Under the pieces are notes generated by a model that searched no databases, was not told the DNA's origin, and saw only the letters and a list, made by a program, of their open reading frames with translations. Positions 11,001 to 20,931 of a DNA stretch of 50,698 nt are shown piece by piece. Position 1 is the stretch's first letter, and each line of letters opens with the position of its first letter. Position numbers and translations under genes: made by a program. This stretch comes from Nemertoderma westbladi (Eukaryota; Xenacoelomorpha; Nemertodermatida; Nemertodermatidae), in the NCBI GenBank assembly GCA_032718475.1, contig JAUCBJ010006879.1:1-50698 (forward strand), in the 5' to 3' direction.

Positions 11001-13061
11001 TATTGAATTATGAATTGAATATTGTAACATCTGTTATTTAGAAAATAACAAAGTTCTTTATTTAATCCCAGTCCACGAGGTCGGTATACTCACTCATACC
11101 ACGATCCTTTATCACGACCTGCTGATGATACGGTCTGATGATACAGACTTCCTGGTTTACCATTCACCAAGCCCGAATTATTTCATTGACAGTATCATCC
11201 CTGCAGTATCCTCTAGTCCCAAACCACTTCACCATTTGGATCTCGACCCCCTAAGACAGTGAGTGATCTGTAGCCCCAATAATGTGCCCTTACCCATCCC
11301 ATAACCTCCCCATATTCTTTGCCCTACTTTGTAACCATTTCACCTCTTAGATTCTTTAGGAATCATTTTGCTTCTCTTCCAGCAACACCATCGAGTACAC
11401 CATGGGAGTAAAGGAAGCCCTAAGTTCTTCACAGGCAGTTCTATACTAAAGTGATTTGATTTCTCGGCATACTGCGGCCAATGTATGATTGGGCGGGAGT
11501 TCAATCTATAATTTAGATTAGATAGTTTGAGAATATGAATTTTGTTTTGTATTATAAAGTTAATGCTAATTTACAATCGTTTTTAGGTCGACAGCAACAC
11601 TGCTGAAGCCACACTCATTCAAATCGCTTCAGTTGCACTTTTCCTCAATGAATTGGGTATCGCCGCCCCCCAACAACTGTCCACGATGACCAATGACGAA
11701 CAGCGAGATCTACTGAAGACCACGTTGTTGAGTAGACTGACCCTGTCCACTGAGGCTCGAACAGCCCTTGAGGGTGAGGCTACTCCTGACCCCACATACC
11801 TTCTTGCCTTGGCATGTCAGATACGTCCAGGTTTGTTAAACTCAAGGCTATTCCTGCAATAGATATTTATTAGACCTTCATCTTATAATAAGAAACATAT
11901 TATTAATATATGTGTATTACCATGCATGACGTACTTCCCCTCGGCACTGTTTTATTTTTTGTACCAGTCTGAACTGATCAGTATGTGTATTGATACCATC
12001 TATTTGTCATGGTGAGCAATCCAACTACTCACTGGAATATCCAACTGCCTTCGTAACAATATAATCCGCATCTGATTGTTTGGTTGGTTGGAAGGTTTGA
12101 TAAACATTGTGAGCACAAATTGTGTTGACAGATTTAGAAATTTTGTTAAAAAAAAGTTATGGCATAATATGTTATGAAAACATATTAAAATAAAATCGCC
12201 CCAAACCCTAAACCTCAAACCCACCCCAAACCAATCCACATGACTGTGGACTGTAGACTAATTGAATTACTGTGGACAGTGTCGTTTCTTACTGTGACGC
12301 GATCCGGTTGGCTCAGAATCCCGTCCACTGAAATGTTCCTGTGTAGTTTCCCTACGCGCTAGCGTGGCGGTTCCTTTTTGGGGATATTTGGCCGAAGCCC
12401 CGGTGAATAACAGTTTACTGGGTTTAGCTAGTTCTTAATAACTGATACTGACTGCACACACCTGGGCTGTGCTGCTGCGCTAGTGGTAAGAAACGATGCA
12501 CATACTGCACATATAGCCAACTGAGCTGTCCACACAGGGTACAGCTATTATGTGTATAACCTACCTACTGGTTATAGGTAAAATCAACCAATAATGAGGC
12601 CTTAGAGTTGATACATACAGAGCCCCCTCCCATTTGTCCTCCTGTGAATCATGCCACTTGTCAGTTTCACTGGACTCTATTGGCCCTTGGGGTTTGCTGT
12701 AAGTGATGAGCTGGTAAGCTCACTTACAGGCCTGATATTTCTTATGCCCAATATTAGTAAATTGCCCACCCCCCCCCCCCCCCCCCCCCATTTGTTATCA
12801 GAGCGAATTGAATTGAATCTGCTAACGATCATACTTGGTTTTTAATATTTCTTATTATATTTTTTCGCATTTTCAGATATATTTCGATTTGGAGCAGCTA
12901 CCAACTGTCAACTTAGCTGCTGTTCATCAAACAACTGTAATATGCTGAATAATTTTCGAGGTCTAACTATTCCTCCACCAAGTGATATTGCAAGCAAATT
13001 CCAACCAACACTACCCATCATTTATATACTAATCAATTTGATCGTTATTAATTCGCAATAA
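7927..13061 (+). CDS. host gene, six exons (5' end missing): Cys-bracketed helical-repeat protein, probable GPI anchor
   Basis: Exons 7927-8035, 8281-8472, 9617-9853, 10686-10777, 11587-11830 and 12877-13061 join in one frame (1059 nt, 352 codons plus stop). All junctions are GT-AG and agree in phase (1,1,1,0,1). The product has two ~115-residue modules, each made of two helical repeats (e.g. LLLNNGWKTQAELAALD; LFLNELGIAAPQQLSTMT) bracketed by cysteines (LSIAC; LALAC). The last exon adds a Cys cluster CQLSCCSSNNCN, resembling the CCxxxxCN end of Ly6/uPAR domains, then a Pro/Ser spacer and a hydrophobic C-terminus (LPIIYILINLIVI). That layout suits a GPI-anchored surface protein. No signal peptide or start codon is seen, so upstream exons are missing. 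The repeat family is not recognised and the function is unknown. Confidence 0.75.
8036..8280 (+). other. intron with a 21-base G run
   Basis: Non-coding. An uninterrupted run of 21 G lies at 8132-8152. Confidence 0.7.
8281..8472 (+). CDS. exon 2 of the repeat-protein gene (helical repeat 1)
   Basis: The acceptor ends TTATTTAG and the donor is a strong GTAAGTAAG. 192 nt, phase 1 to phase 1. It encodes LACGPTS followed by the first helical repeat (LLMTKLATIDEIVTSTT, LLKTRLVPFTKQ). Confidence 0.75.
8473..9616 (+). other. intron containing a long hairpin foldback
   Basis: AT-rich, with no gene. The foldback listed at 9160-9475 lies within it. Confidence 0.7.
9160..9475. mobile_element. foldback (MITE-like) element with ~45-bp imperfect stem
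   Basis: TCGAAAATCTAGACAAAAGG (from 9263) pairs with CTTTTTGTCTAGAGTTTCGA (to 9362). Inward, CCTAACTGGAAA pairs with TTTCCAGTTAGG around a five-base loop. Weaker pairing continues outward between 9160-9230 and 9410-9470 (ACCAAATAAA and CTTTCCACC blocks, inverted). No ORF. Confidence 0.6.
9617..9853 (+). CDS. exon 3 of the repeat-protein gene (helical repeat 2)
   Basis: The acceptor TTTATGTTTAG and donor GTAAGTA flank a 237-nt exon, phase 1 to phase 1. It encodes LLLNNGWKTQAELAALD, a charged helix, LLSIACDAQGYAC, and the start of repeat 3 (MRGALVAGG). The frame is open upstream into the intron, but the acceptor and phase fix this start. Confidence 0.8.
9854..10685 (+). other. AT-rich intron
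   Basis: No further gene or named repeat is recognised. The 3' half is very AT-rich. Confidence 0.6.
10686..10777 (+). CDS. exon 4 of the repeat-protein gene (rest of repeat 3)
   Basis: The acceptor TTTATCACAG gives phase 1, and the non-optimal donor GTTAGT gives phase 0. It encodes WATEHELNYLGSSEQKPLL and a short Lys-rich helix. If the donor is not used, the frame ends at TAA 10784-10786, giving a possible short isoform without the last two exons and the anchor. Confidence 0.7.
10778..11586 (+). other. intron, unidentified sequence
   Basis: AT-rich to about 11040. A less AT-rich block at 11060-11480 could be an old repeat, but it has no readable frame. Confidence 0.5.
11587..11830 (+). CDS. 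exon 5 of the repeat-protein gene (helical repeat 4)
   Basis: The acceptor CGTTTTTAG and donor GTTTGT bound 244 nt, phase 0 to phase 1. It encodes LFLNELGIAAPQQLSTMT, QRDLLKTTLLSRLTLS and ends YLLALACQIRPG. This parallels exon 3 (LLSIAC) and marks the end of the second module. Confidence 0.8.
11831..12876 (+). other. intron with a possible MITE and a 21-base C run
   Basis: It contains a weak inverted pair around TCGTTTCTTAC (12283) and GTAAGAAACGA (12485), and 21 consecutive C at 12769-12789. Confidence 0.6.
12280..12500. mobile_element. possible ~220-bp MITE
   Basis: Imperfect inverted ends (GTGTCGTTTCTTACTG and the complement of GTAAGAAACGATGCAC) enclose a more GC-rich block without an ORF. 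No target duplication. Confidence 0.3.
12877..13061 (+). CDS. terminal exon: Cys cluster and hydrophobic C-terminus; AATAAA overlaps the stop
   Basis: The acceptor TTTTCAG, phase 1. It encodes CQLSCCSSNNCN, then IPPPSDIASKFQPT, then a 13-residue hydrophobic run close to the stop codon TAA at 13059-13061, as in GPI-attachment signals. The hexamer AATAAA at 13057-13062 overlaps the stop; if used as the poly(A) signal, the 3' UTR would be only some tens of bases. Confidence 0.75.
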
Positions 13062-14031
13062 ATATTATTACATATATTACAATGTTTGGTATAGTTTGTT
13101 AGGCCTTTACAAACTACATAGACTTAAAACACATTGATAATATGCATTTCTGAGGTTGTGGTTATAATATTATTTTCTCAATGACATTTAAATGAAATTG
13201 TCATTGATTTAACATTGATTGAAAAGGCCTTCATTTAATCACTTAAAAAAAAAATATATAAAAAATAATAAAATAGTAATAAAAATTTGATAAGGCAAAA
13301 TAAAAAATGTCGGCTTCATGGGGTCATTGACGGTGAGCGGAACTAGTTGTGTTTCAAATTTCAAGTTTATATAAAGATTTGTAGAAAATCTGGAGGGGGG
13401 GGGGGGGGGGTCCTTGGAAAATGACACAATATTACAGGACATGGTGTATAACTATTTATTTATGATCAGGTCGCAATAATTGTCCTGGTCGCAATTGTAC
13501 GGTCCACCATTGTCCGGGTCGAAATTGTCCTAACTTCATAATTTTATGGTTTACTGTGAAAGATTACCAATAACAGTTGCGAACTTGCATTCCTTTTGGA
13601 AACAATGCGGAGGTTTTATCTGGAGAAATCACACATGGTGGAGATATTCAGAGGTAATATTTGTTCTCACAATCTGATTTAACATAATTAAAAAAATTTC
13701 CCATGTGGTGATTTCAACACTCCCATTTATTTTATAGCGGCCAAGCATTCCATCACATAAGCATTTATTTGTATTTTTGTTACAGTAATTACTGCTCAAA
13801 TTATAAACATATTTGAAGAAATAAAGTTCAGTAAAACATATATAAATCATATCATCTGCCTGTACTTATATAAATCCAGTCCTATCATTTAGTTGTCGCA
13901 AAAAACACATCTGCACGCACGTTTTGTTCAATATCCAGTTATATTTAATTGTAATAGCGACAGCTATATGTTTGTCTCTATTTTTTCATTATAACGAATT
14001 TTCACCTATAACATTGTAAATTACCTTCACC
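13062..14031. other. intergenic
   Basis: A 16-base G run at 13395-13410 and a degenerate GGTCGCAATTGTCC-type repeat at 13467-13535. No gene is recognised. Confidence 0.5.
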
Positions 14032-14314
14032 ATGGCCCATGAAGATGCCTATTGAGATGCTGACGTTCCAATGGATGAAATTCAAACTAGTACCCATGAT
14101 GGTCTCAATAAAGACATCCTGGAAAATATGTGACGAAACATTTTGAGTTACAGAGTGGCAGAGTATTCGGGATAGGGATGCATCATTTAATAAAAGCCGA
14201 AATGATTCAGTTAGCATTAGCAGATGGTGGGCTGGGGTTGCATGTGGTGTGTTGGTAGTGTTGTTAGTGGGTGCGGCAATAGTAACTTCCTTTTATTTAC
14301 TTCAACTCAAATTT
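14032..14314 (+). pseudogene. remnant 5' exon: cytoplasmic tail and transmembrane helix of a type II membrane protein
   Basis: An ATG in good context (CACCATGG, 14032) opens a frame interrupted by two TGA codons and a frameshift near 14145. The next frame gives a hydrophilic stretch (RDRDASFNKSRNDS), then an obvious membrane helix (WWAGVACGVLVVLLVGAAIV) and FYLLQL. The LINE at 14315 begins directly after. With the fibrinogen domain on the far side of that LINE, the simplest reading is one type II membrane protein with an extracellular FReD, as in FIBCD1-like proteins. That link is inferred. Confidence 0.45.
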
Positions 14315-16290
14315 ACTACTACTACTAGGATCGGCATGCTGCATTGCAGCTGCATTTTTAAGAATGCTGTGCCGGCTTATCGACAAAATTGCACCGCCAC
14401 AACTCCCTATCACCCATGAAATTTGCTAGATCATCCGCATCTTCAAGGCCAGTATCCTTTAAGATGCGTCTCAAGAAAGTCATGGGCTGTCCACCATGCT
14501 TATTCACTCCATGAGGCTGCCAAAGTACTAGATTATGCACTGGCTGGTCCTCACGGCGAAAGCAATGTCCTGCAAAGCAGAGGCGATTTTGTTCTAGTGT
14601 CAAGCTTGGGGGAACCAATGAGACACCTCCAATGTTATAAAGTGTCTCGTTGGAGATGTGTGCATTGTACTTGACACACTGAACCCGGCCTAGCATTCTC
14701 GTGAATGTGCCATCAAGAGATTTGGTGTCCTCAGCAGTTAGAGCCCAGCATGGACTCCCATAGAGGAGTACTGGTACTACAGCTGCTCTAAATAATCGGA
14801 CCTTAAGTTTCCGATTAATTCTCGGTGACTTCCAAATCCTGGAAAGCCTATTCAAGGATGCCCATGCCTTTCCCTTACGTATTCGAAGGTCCTCACCTGA
14901 CTTCCGGATCCATGATCCCAGGAACAGAAGTCATCCACATGCTCAAGCATACCATCTTTTGAGCGCATGCTCATCCGATCAGAGACTTGCTGAGGACTTT
15001 CAAAGTTAACTGTCAAAATTGTGGTCTTTCTGGAGTTAATAAAAAGACCAACACTAGAAGCAGCATGTTCCAATGAGCTGAGGAGCCATTGGGCTCCCTC
15101 TAGTGATTCTGAGAGTACTCCTAAGTCATCAGCAAAGTCTAGATCAGTTAGGTACTTGGCAGGATTTCCTCTACTTCTGAAGCCAGTAAGTGGAGTTATC
15201 ATGACCCCATCATCATTATGATGATCTAAGGACATGCGTAGAACATAGTCAACAACAATTATGAACAAGAATGGTGCAAGTTTGTCTCCCTGGAGGACGC
15301 CCCATAACACTTCAAATGGTTCTGTGTCACCGTCAACAGTAGACACAAATGTTGTCGAACCATCGTATACTGATCTGATTAGTGCAATAATTTCATCAGG
15401 AATCCCATATAATGAAAGTATGCTGAAAATACATGAGCGAGAGACTGAATCAAAGGCCTTGAAGAAGTCAACAAAGATAACTGCCAGATGCCTGTCTTTC
15501 TTTTTTGATAACTCTTCAATTATCCTGCTAAGTGCCAAAATGGGCTCCATGGTCCCACGACCTTTACGGAACCCATTCTGATTTCCATGGGGCAGTCTCT
15601 CAATGGGAACCCTGATGCGATTTAATAGAATTCTATTGTATAGCTTTGCAGGAATCGAGATCAATGAGATTCCCCGAAAAGAACCACAGAGTGTTAGGTT
15701 GCCCTTCTTGGGAACTGGTACCAACTTATTTGTTTTCATTTCTTGTGGAACTCTTGTTGTTCGGTGCATGTCTACTATGATGGGATAGATGAGCTTTAAA
15801 CACTCGGGTATTTTAAAGACCTCAGGGGGAACACCATCTACTCCACTGGCACGATTCGTCTTAATGCTCTTTGCAGCAGCCTTCACTTCTGCAAAGGAAA
15901 TATCACCAATGGGAATATCTGGGAGTACAGACTCAGACACTTTTACTTCTGTAAAGTTACCAGGCAATACCCTGTCATTATTGAGGAGCTATTCAAAGTG
16001 GGCCTTCCAACCATTGAGGCGATCGGCTGGTGATTCAGCCTTAACCTTGGTGGTTGGTTGGCTTTTGCGACCAGCAAGCAAGTTGATCGATCTCCATGCC
16101 TGCAATGATTGGCTGCTGTCGTCAGCATCATTGATGGCATCAATCAACCTGTTGGTTTATTAGTTCCTGTAAATTAACAGAGTACTGCCTGTTCAGGGAC
16201 CTAGATGCAGCCTTAACTGCATTCTTGGCCGCTGTAGTCTGTTTGAGTCGGGGCTCTTTCTGCGCCTTTTTACAGTCGAGATACGAAACA
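14315..16290 (-). mobile_element. RTE-like LINE, minus strand, 5'-truncated, frameshifted
   Basis: On the minus strand the reverse transcriptase region runs from about 16285 to the stop at 14358. The 3' UTR is only about 30 bases and the element ends in (TAG)n at 14326-14315. A tiny 3' UTR with a microsatellite end and no separate ORF1 fits RTE-type elements. No endonuclease is present, so the copy is 5'-truncated. It lies between the membrane-anchor exon and the FReD exon of the decayed host gene. No target duplication was found. Confidence 0.8.
14358..16285 (-). pseudogene. RTE-like reverse transcriptase, broken
   Basis: The main frame (15967-14852) holds RT motifs in order: VDGVPPEVFK, SFRGISLISIPAKLYNRILL, NQNGFRKGRG, FVDFFKAFDSV, GVLQGDKLAPFLFIIVVDYV and the catalytic FADD near 15130. 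A single missing base near 14922-14926 shifts the frame. After it the C-terminal region resumes (LGSWIRKSGEDLRIRKGKAW) and runs to the stop at 14358. Upstream, minus-strand sequence from about 16285 is readable in pieces with in-frame stops (for example just before LLNNDRVLP). Start codon and endonuclease are absent. Confidence 0.8.
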
Positions 16291-16377
16291 AGATACAAGA
16301 CGAGATTCGTGACTTAAATGATATCCTTTTTAGATCTGAATTTAAAATTTCCAAAATAGAGTATATTATGTTGTTAC

Positions 16378-17017
16378 AGATTCAACCAGAATTAATTTGT
16401 TCAAATTCCCAAGTGGATACAACTACATATGTTAGTTATATTTATGGACTAAATGGGGTCGTTAGATGCGTCCCTGGTGGTCCGTGGATAGTAATACAGA
16501 GGCGGGTAGATGGATCACTAGACTTCTATCGCAAATGGACCAGTTATACTATGGGCTTTGGTAATCTGGATAGTGAGTTTTTTCTAGGTTTGGATGACAT
16601 CCACAAACTTACCAAAGCTGGAGTCAAACTGAGGATCAATCTTTGGTACAACAAAGGAGAACACAAGTATGCCAAAGATAACAAATTCACTATTGGCGAT
16701 TATAATAGTAATTACAGGCTACAGATATCTGGGCAAGGCGGTACAGCTGGTGATTCGATACTTTAAGGAAGTCCCGGAGGGGGTTGGTACATCAATGGAC
16801 AACCGTTCTCCACTAAGGACAGCGACAACGATGCTTCTTCCAGAAACTGCACCATTGCATTGAACGCAACGGGGCTTGGTGGTATTGGGACTGCAGCTTG
16901 TCCAATCTAAATGGCATCTACGGCAGGGAGGGTGATGAGGGACCTAATTTGTACACATTCACTGATCCTCCGATTGTCATACCGATGGATAAAATAGAAA
17001 TGAAGATTAGAGTTTAG
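16378..17017 (+). pseudogene. fibrinogen-related domain (FReD), decayed exon
   Basis: The translation matches the FReD fold in order: GGPWIVIQRRVDGSLDFYRKW, GFGNLDSEFFLGLDDIHKLT, RINLWYNKGEHKYAKD, GGGWYINGQPFSTKDSDND, then SLSNLNGIYGREGDEGPN and a short C-terminus ending at TAG 17015-17017. Two lesions are seen: an in-frame TAA at 16764-16766 and one missing G in the run at 16871-16874, after which the shifted frame restores AWWYWDC. The N-terminal disulphide region is unclear; an acceptor-like TTGTTACAG precedes 16378. FReDs are secreted or membrane-bound lectin-like modules used in invertebrate recognition. Here the gene is probably dead or allelically broken. Confidence 0.75.
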
Positions 17018-17128
17018 CGGATCTACTATTGTTAACTATAACTGTATAATTAGGTTTGTTTATATTTTGATTGTTTAGTGAATCTACTATTGTTAATTAC
17101 AATTTTTGTACCTTGGTAGCGCGGTATC

Positions 17129-17310
17129 GTCGCGTTTCAGCAACAGTCGCGTTTTGGGAACAGTCGCGTTTCAGCAAAAAAAGATGCGTTTTGGCAAAAA
17201 AATGCGTTTTGGCAAAAAAAAAGTCGCGTTTTGACAAAAAGGTGCGATTTGGCAAAAGTCGCAATTAGGCAAAAAAGTTGCGTTTCGGCAAAAGGTTGCG
17301 TTTCGGCAAA
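17129..17310 (+). repeat. degenerate ~18-bp minisatellite
   Basis: About ten units of the type GTCGCGTTTTGGCAAAAA, varying in A-run length and in TTTT/TTTC/ATTT. A short open frame through it (KKCVLAKK repeats) is a product of the repeat. Confidence 0.8.
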
Positions 17311-18080
17311 ATTATTATATCTATTATACTATCAACAAAACAATTAAAATGAAAAGTGAAACAAGCAGGGCATTATAAATATATAATACAATAGCACGTT
17401 CGTTCGTGAGTTGTAATGCTAATAAAAGTTTAACATCCCTGACCTGGAATAGTGTTGTATAGGTATACTGTACGTCGCTGTAAGTAAACCATGAATTTTG
17501 GTGAAGCCCAGAAAGTCCCAAGTAAGAGGCCTTCTGGGCAGGTTCGTACAATTGAAGATGGTGATATATATATTGTATACAGATGGGGACTTAAGAAAAT
17601 ACACGGTGGAGTAGAGGACCGCGCCTGTGTGCCCATTGCAGGAAAGTAAAAGAGGCCACTTTCTTAAAACGTAAAGATTTTGTAAAATAATAGCAGATTC
17701 CTGTTGCATTTATTTATTACTGAGTACTTGAACACTGGAAATTACTTGGAAGTTGGAGGTTATCCTGAGAGGCATAAGTACAGTAAGTACATTATCGCAG
17801 TGTTGTTTAGAGATTCTGTTTAACCACTGTACACTGTGTACTACAGTATTACTTTTTGTAATAATTATATTTGAATTTTTATAATAATAGTAATAATAGG
17901 TTGTTGAAACTACTGTAAGTTAAGGATGTTCTTAGCGAGTATGGACGAGTTTCGTTTAATTCAATTCGAGATTTATTGAGTTTCAGTTTCAGCCAATCAG
18001 AGCTTCCCATTCGTAGACCACGCGTCCTTTGGGACTGAAAATGATAATTGGACCTTACAATTGGCCTATGTACCTATGGT
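17311..18080. other. non-coding, nothing recognised
   Basis: AT-rich; short open frames only, without family features. Confidence 0.5.
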
Positions 18081-18410
18081 CCGAAACTCAAAACTCAAAA
18101 CCTTGTGCGAAACTCAACACCTTATGCAAAACTCAACAATCAACACCTTGTGCGAAACTCAACACTCAACACCTTGTGCGAAACTCAACACCATCTGCGA
18201 AACTCATCACTCAACACCTTGTGCGAAACTCAACACTCAACACCTTGTGCGAAACTCAACACTCAACACCTTGTGCGAAACTCAACACTCAACACCTTGT
18301 GCGAAACTCATCATTCAACACCTTGTGCGAAACCCAATAAAAACCTTGAGTGAAACTCAACGCTCAACACCGTTGTGCGAAACTCAACACTCAACGTCAA
18401 CTCAACACTT
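18081..18410 (+). repeat. 26-bp minisatellite, ~13 units
   Basis: The unit is close to CTCAACACTCAACACCTTGT followed by GCGAAA, 26 bp where complete (for example spacing 18146 to 18172), with shortened variants lacking one CACTCAA. Because 26 is not a multiple of 3, all three forward frames stay open and encode the same peptide in turn. This is not evidence of coding. Confidence 0.9.
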
Positions 18411-19367
18411 CCTACAACTACCACAAAATGCTCTTACTTAATATGTATGGTTCATATCGATGTTTTTATGAAAATGCATTAGAGAACTTAATTTGGATTG
18501 TCAATAACACTGAGAAGTCAGATAAACATTATTGATGAAATAAAGTAAATAACAAATAACCACATCTGAGTGATTACATACGAATGCAACTGTTTTCAAT
18601 AACGTTGTTTTAAATGTCGATGATTGGTAATGGACAAACACTGCACATTATCTAGTAATATGTTTGAGGAGATATAGTGTTTATTTTATACTTTTTTGTC
18701 CCCGTAAATCTTGCATCGTTTTATATAATAATAGGCAAGTGATAGAATAGATGATATTGATAAACAAAGTCCACGTTAAGATGATATTGTCATACCATTT
18801 CAGGAAAAACTTTAATGATCTAAACAACCGAGAAGATGGTTCGTCGTTCATTGAAAAACTGATAGTTAAACTTCGTAATACTTTTATGAATTTTTCAATT
18901 TTATTTAATTACTTAAAATAGCCAATACATTTTTCCTATCAATCACTTAGGTTTCTTTCAGTATTATCATAATGTTTTGATGCTAAAAATATCAGATTCT
19001 GGAGCGCGGCCTTTGCTTAAAACCTTTTACCCGCAGTTTTTCAAAACATAATGATTTGAGACAGTCAAGTGGATGAATTTGGATTCTCTGTTTGTTACAA
19101 ATCAGGGAGAGTTTTCATTAGATTTCATGTTTTTTTGACATTTTATTATATTCCGGGTGAACTTCAGGGTCAATATCAACAGTCAACAGTCAATTTGGCG
19201 AATAATTATTTTATTAACAATTTGTAAATAAGGCATTTTCTTAAAATTTCAAATTAAAAGAAGCTCAAATCTGCTTGATTTCGATAATTTTGTCTCTTGT
19301 GAATGCTACCTGCCATTTCTTTTACAATATAACATGTTTTTTCAGCAATATAATTCAAAATTAAAAA
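18411..19367. other. non-coding, nothing recognised
   Basis: AT-rich sequence with no ORF of note. Confidence 0.5.
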
Positions 19368-19644
19368 ATGTTCCCACTATGGGAACAACTGCGTTTGATG
19401 TGTGCGAAATACATTATACTGTATGTACTCGTTCTCGTCTTTTCTCTTTTGAGTTGATTATTCTTTCTGCTAGCAGATTTGGTCTGCCATCTGGGGATTT
19501 GATCCCCATTTATTATTATTGTTGGGTGTATACAGTCTGTATATCTGTATATAGTGTCTTATAGACACTCTCTCTGCCTGTCTAGGCCTACAGCATATAG
19601 GCATACCGGTCCTGCAGGTAGGACTACTTTGTTTTTTAGGTGAT

Positions 19645-19758
19645 TGTATTCTGAAAATCGCACTTTGTATCAAGATTGCACATTGCAGTACTGTACTGCC
19701 ATGTATTCTGAAAATCGCACTTTGTATCAAGATTGCACATTGCAGTACTGTACTGCCA
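19645..19758 (+). repeat. perfect 57-bp tandem duplication
   Basis: Copies 19645-19701 and 19702-19758 are identical (starting TGTATTCTGAAAATCGCAC, ending TGTACTGCCA). It is probably recent, by slippage or unequal exchange. Confidence 0.9.
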
Positions 19759-19999
19759 ATTCTGAAATTAGTCTATGCTGCATCAACAGTACGATGAAAT
19801 AAGAATAAAAAATATTAAGTAGAATCGCGTTTGACCCATGCACATGATATTTCAAAATATACTTTTTTTCGGAATTGTGAAAAAACAGCACTTTTCAACA
19901 GTTTGTAAACAAAAAACATGAATAAATTTGGTTGTTTTCCTATTCAAATACACAAAGCTTGACATTTTCAAAAGTGAATTTAATTCTTTAGAATTAGAT

Positions 20000-20931
20000 A
20001 ATTGGGTAGATAAAGGGTCTATTAATACTTATTTAGTTGTAGCTAGATACCGGTTGCGGTTGTGTGTTATTATTTTAAATTACTCTGAAGAAGCCCGTTA
20101 ACCCTATTCCACCTGGGCTCTTTTGTCCGAGATTCCACCTGGGGTTGGGCATAATATGCCCAACAGTTTATTATACACTAAAAAGTAATGATAATTTTAT
20201 CAAAACTTTCCAAATTTTCGCAGGTTTATAGAAAAATATATAATGCATCTGTTCTGAGTTTTATATATTCATAATTTAAAATAATATATCCATATAAATT
20301 AATTATCATGAAGATAACCCATTATAGTATCAAAAGCTGAGATAATACTATACATACTCCTCCCAACACCACTGTCTGCCTAACTCTGCCAGACATCCCA
20401 AGTGAAAATTTTGCTTGCAGGGGTGCTGTTATTGAATAGATTTATTCACCTCTGTTTATGTCTGCTGTATTACATTAGGAATATACTGGTTTCAATGGTG
20501 GTTGTTGTTTTATCCTAGTAGACTTATTGCTTGCTTATCTGTCAGTTTAGTATTTTGTTATTAAAAAATAATGTGATTGATGTGTACTAATCCAAGCAGT
20601 AGACAATCTCGTGTTTGAATTTAAATTTACAACCCAGCCAAGTGAATGTCCTGGACCGTAATTGGTTGTATTCTAGCTTGTTGACCAGGGGAACTATCCA
20701 ACCAGGGATTATCTTTTCTACCAGTTAGGCTAATAAAGATATTATAATAAAAAAATGTGACTATGATATGAAAAACAAACCATAGCACAAAAAGTATAAA
20801 TGATGAAAAAAATATTTTGTTACCATCAGAAAGCCAATTAAAGTCAATTAATTTCAATTAATTAATTTCTAGGAAAAGTCAATTAATTTCATAATAATAC
20901 ATAAAAATCATCATCATGAATTTCTAAAAAT
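20000..20931. other. non-coding; TTAACCCTATTCCACC motif and small palindrome
   Basis: TTAACCCTATTCCACCTGGG begins at about 20097 and resembles a piggyBac end (TTAA plus CCC). ATTCCACCTGGG is repeated 27 bases later, then a perfect palindrome (TTGGGCAT-AAT-ATGCCCAA). No matching second end was found. The rest is AT-rich. Confidence 0.4.

Noticed and set aside
13560-13654. Possible short exon ending before GTAATA
   Set aside because: A short open reading with a donor-like end but no acceptor, no homology and no phase match to the neighbouring gene remains.
14423-16163. Several plus-strand frames of 61-124 codons
   Set aside because: They are antisense to the RTE-like reverse transcriptase.
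18029-18441. Three overlapping forward frames of about 100-126 codons
   Set aside because: The 26-bp minisatellite keeps all frames open and encodes the same peptide in each; no sign of coding.
20097-20165. piggyBac-type left end (TTAACCCTATTCCACC)
   Set aside because: No matching inverted end was found in the window, so it is only mentioned in the non-coding feature.
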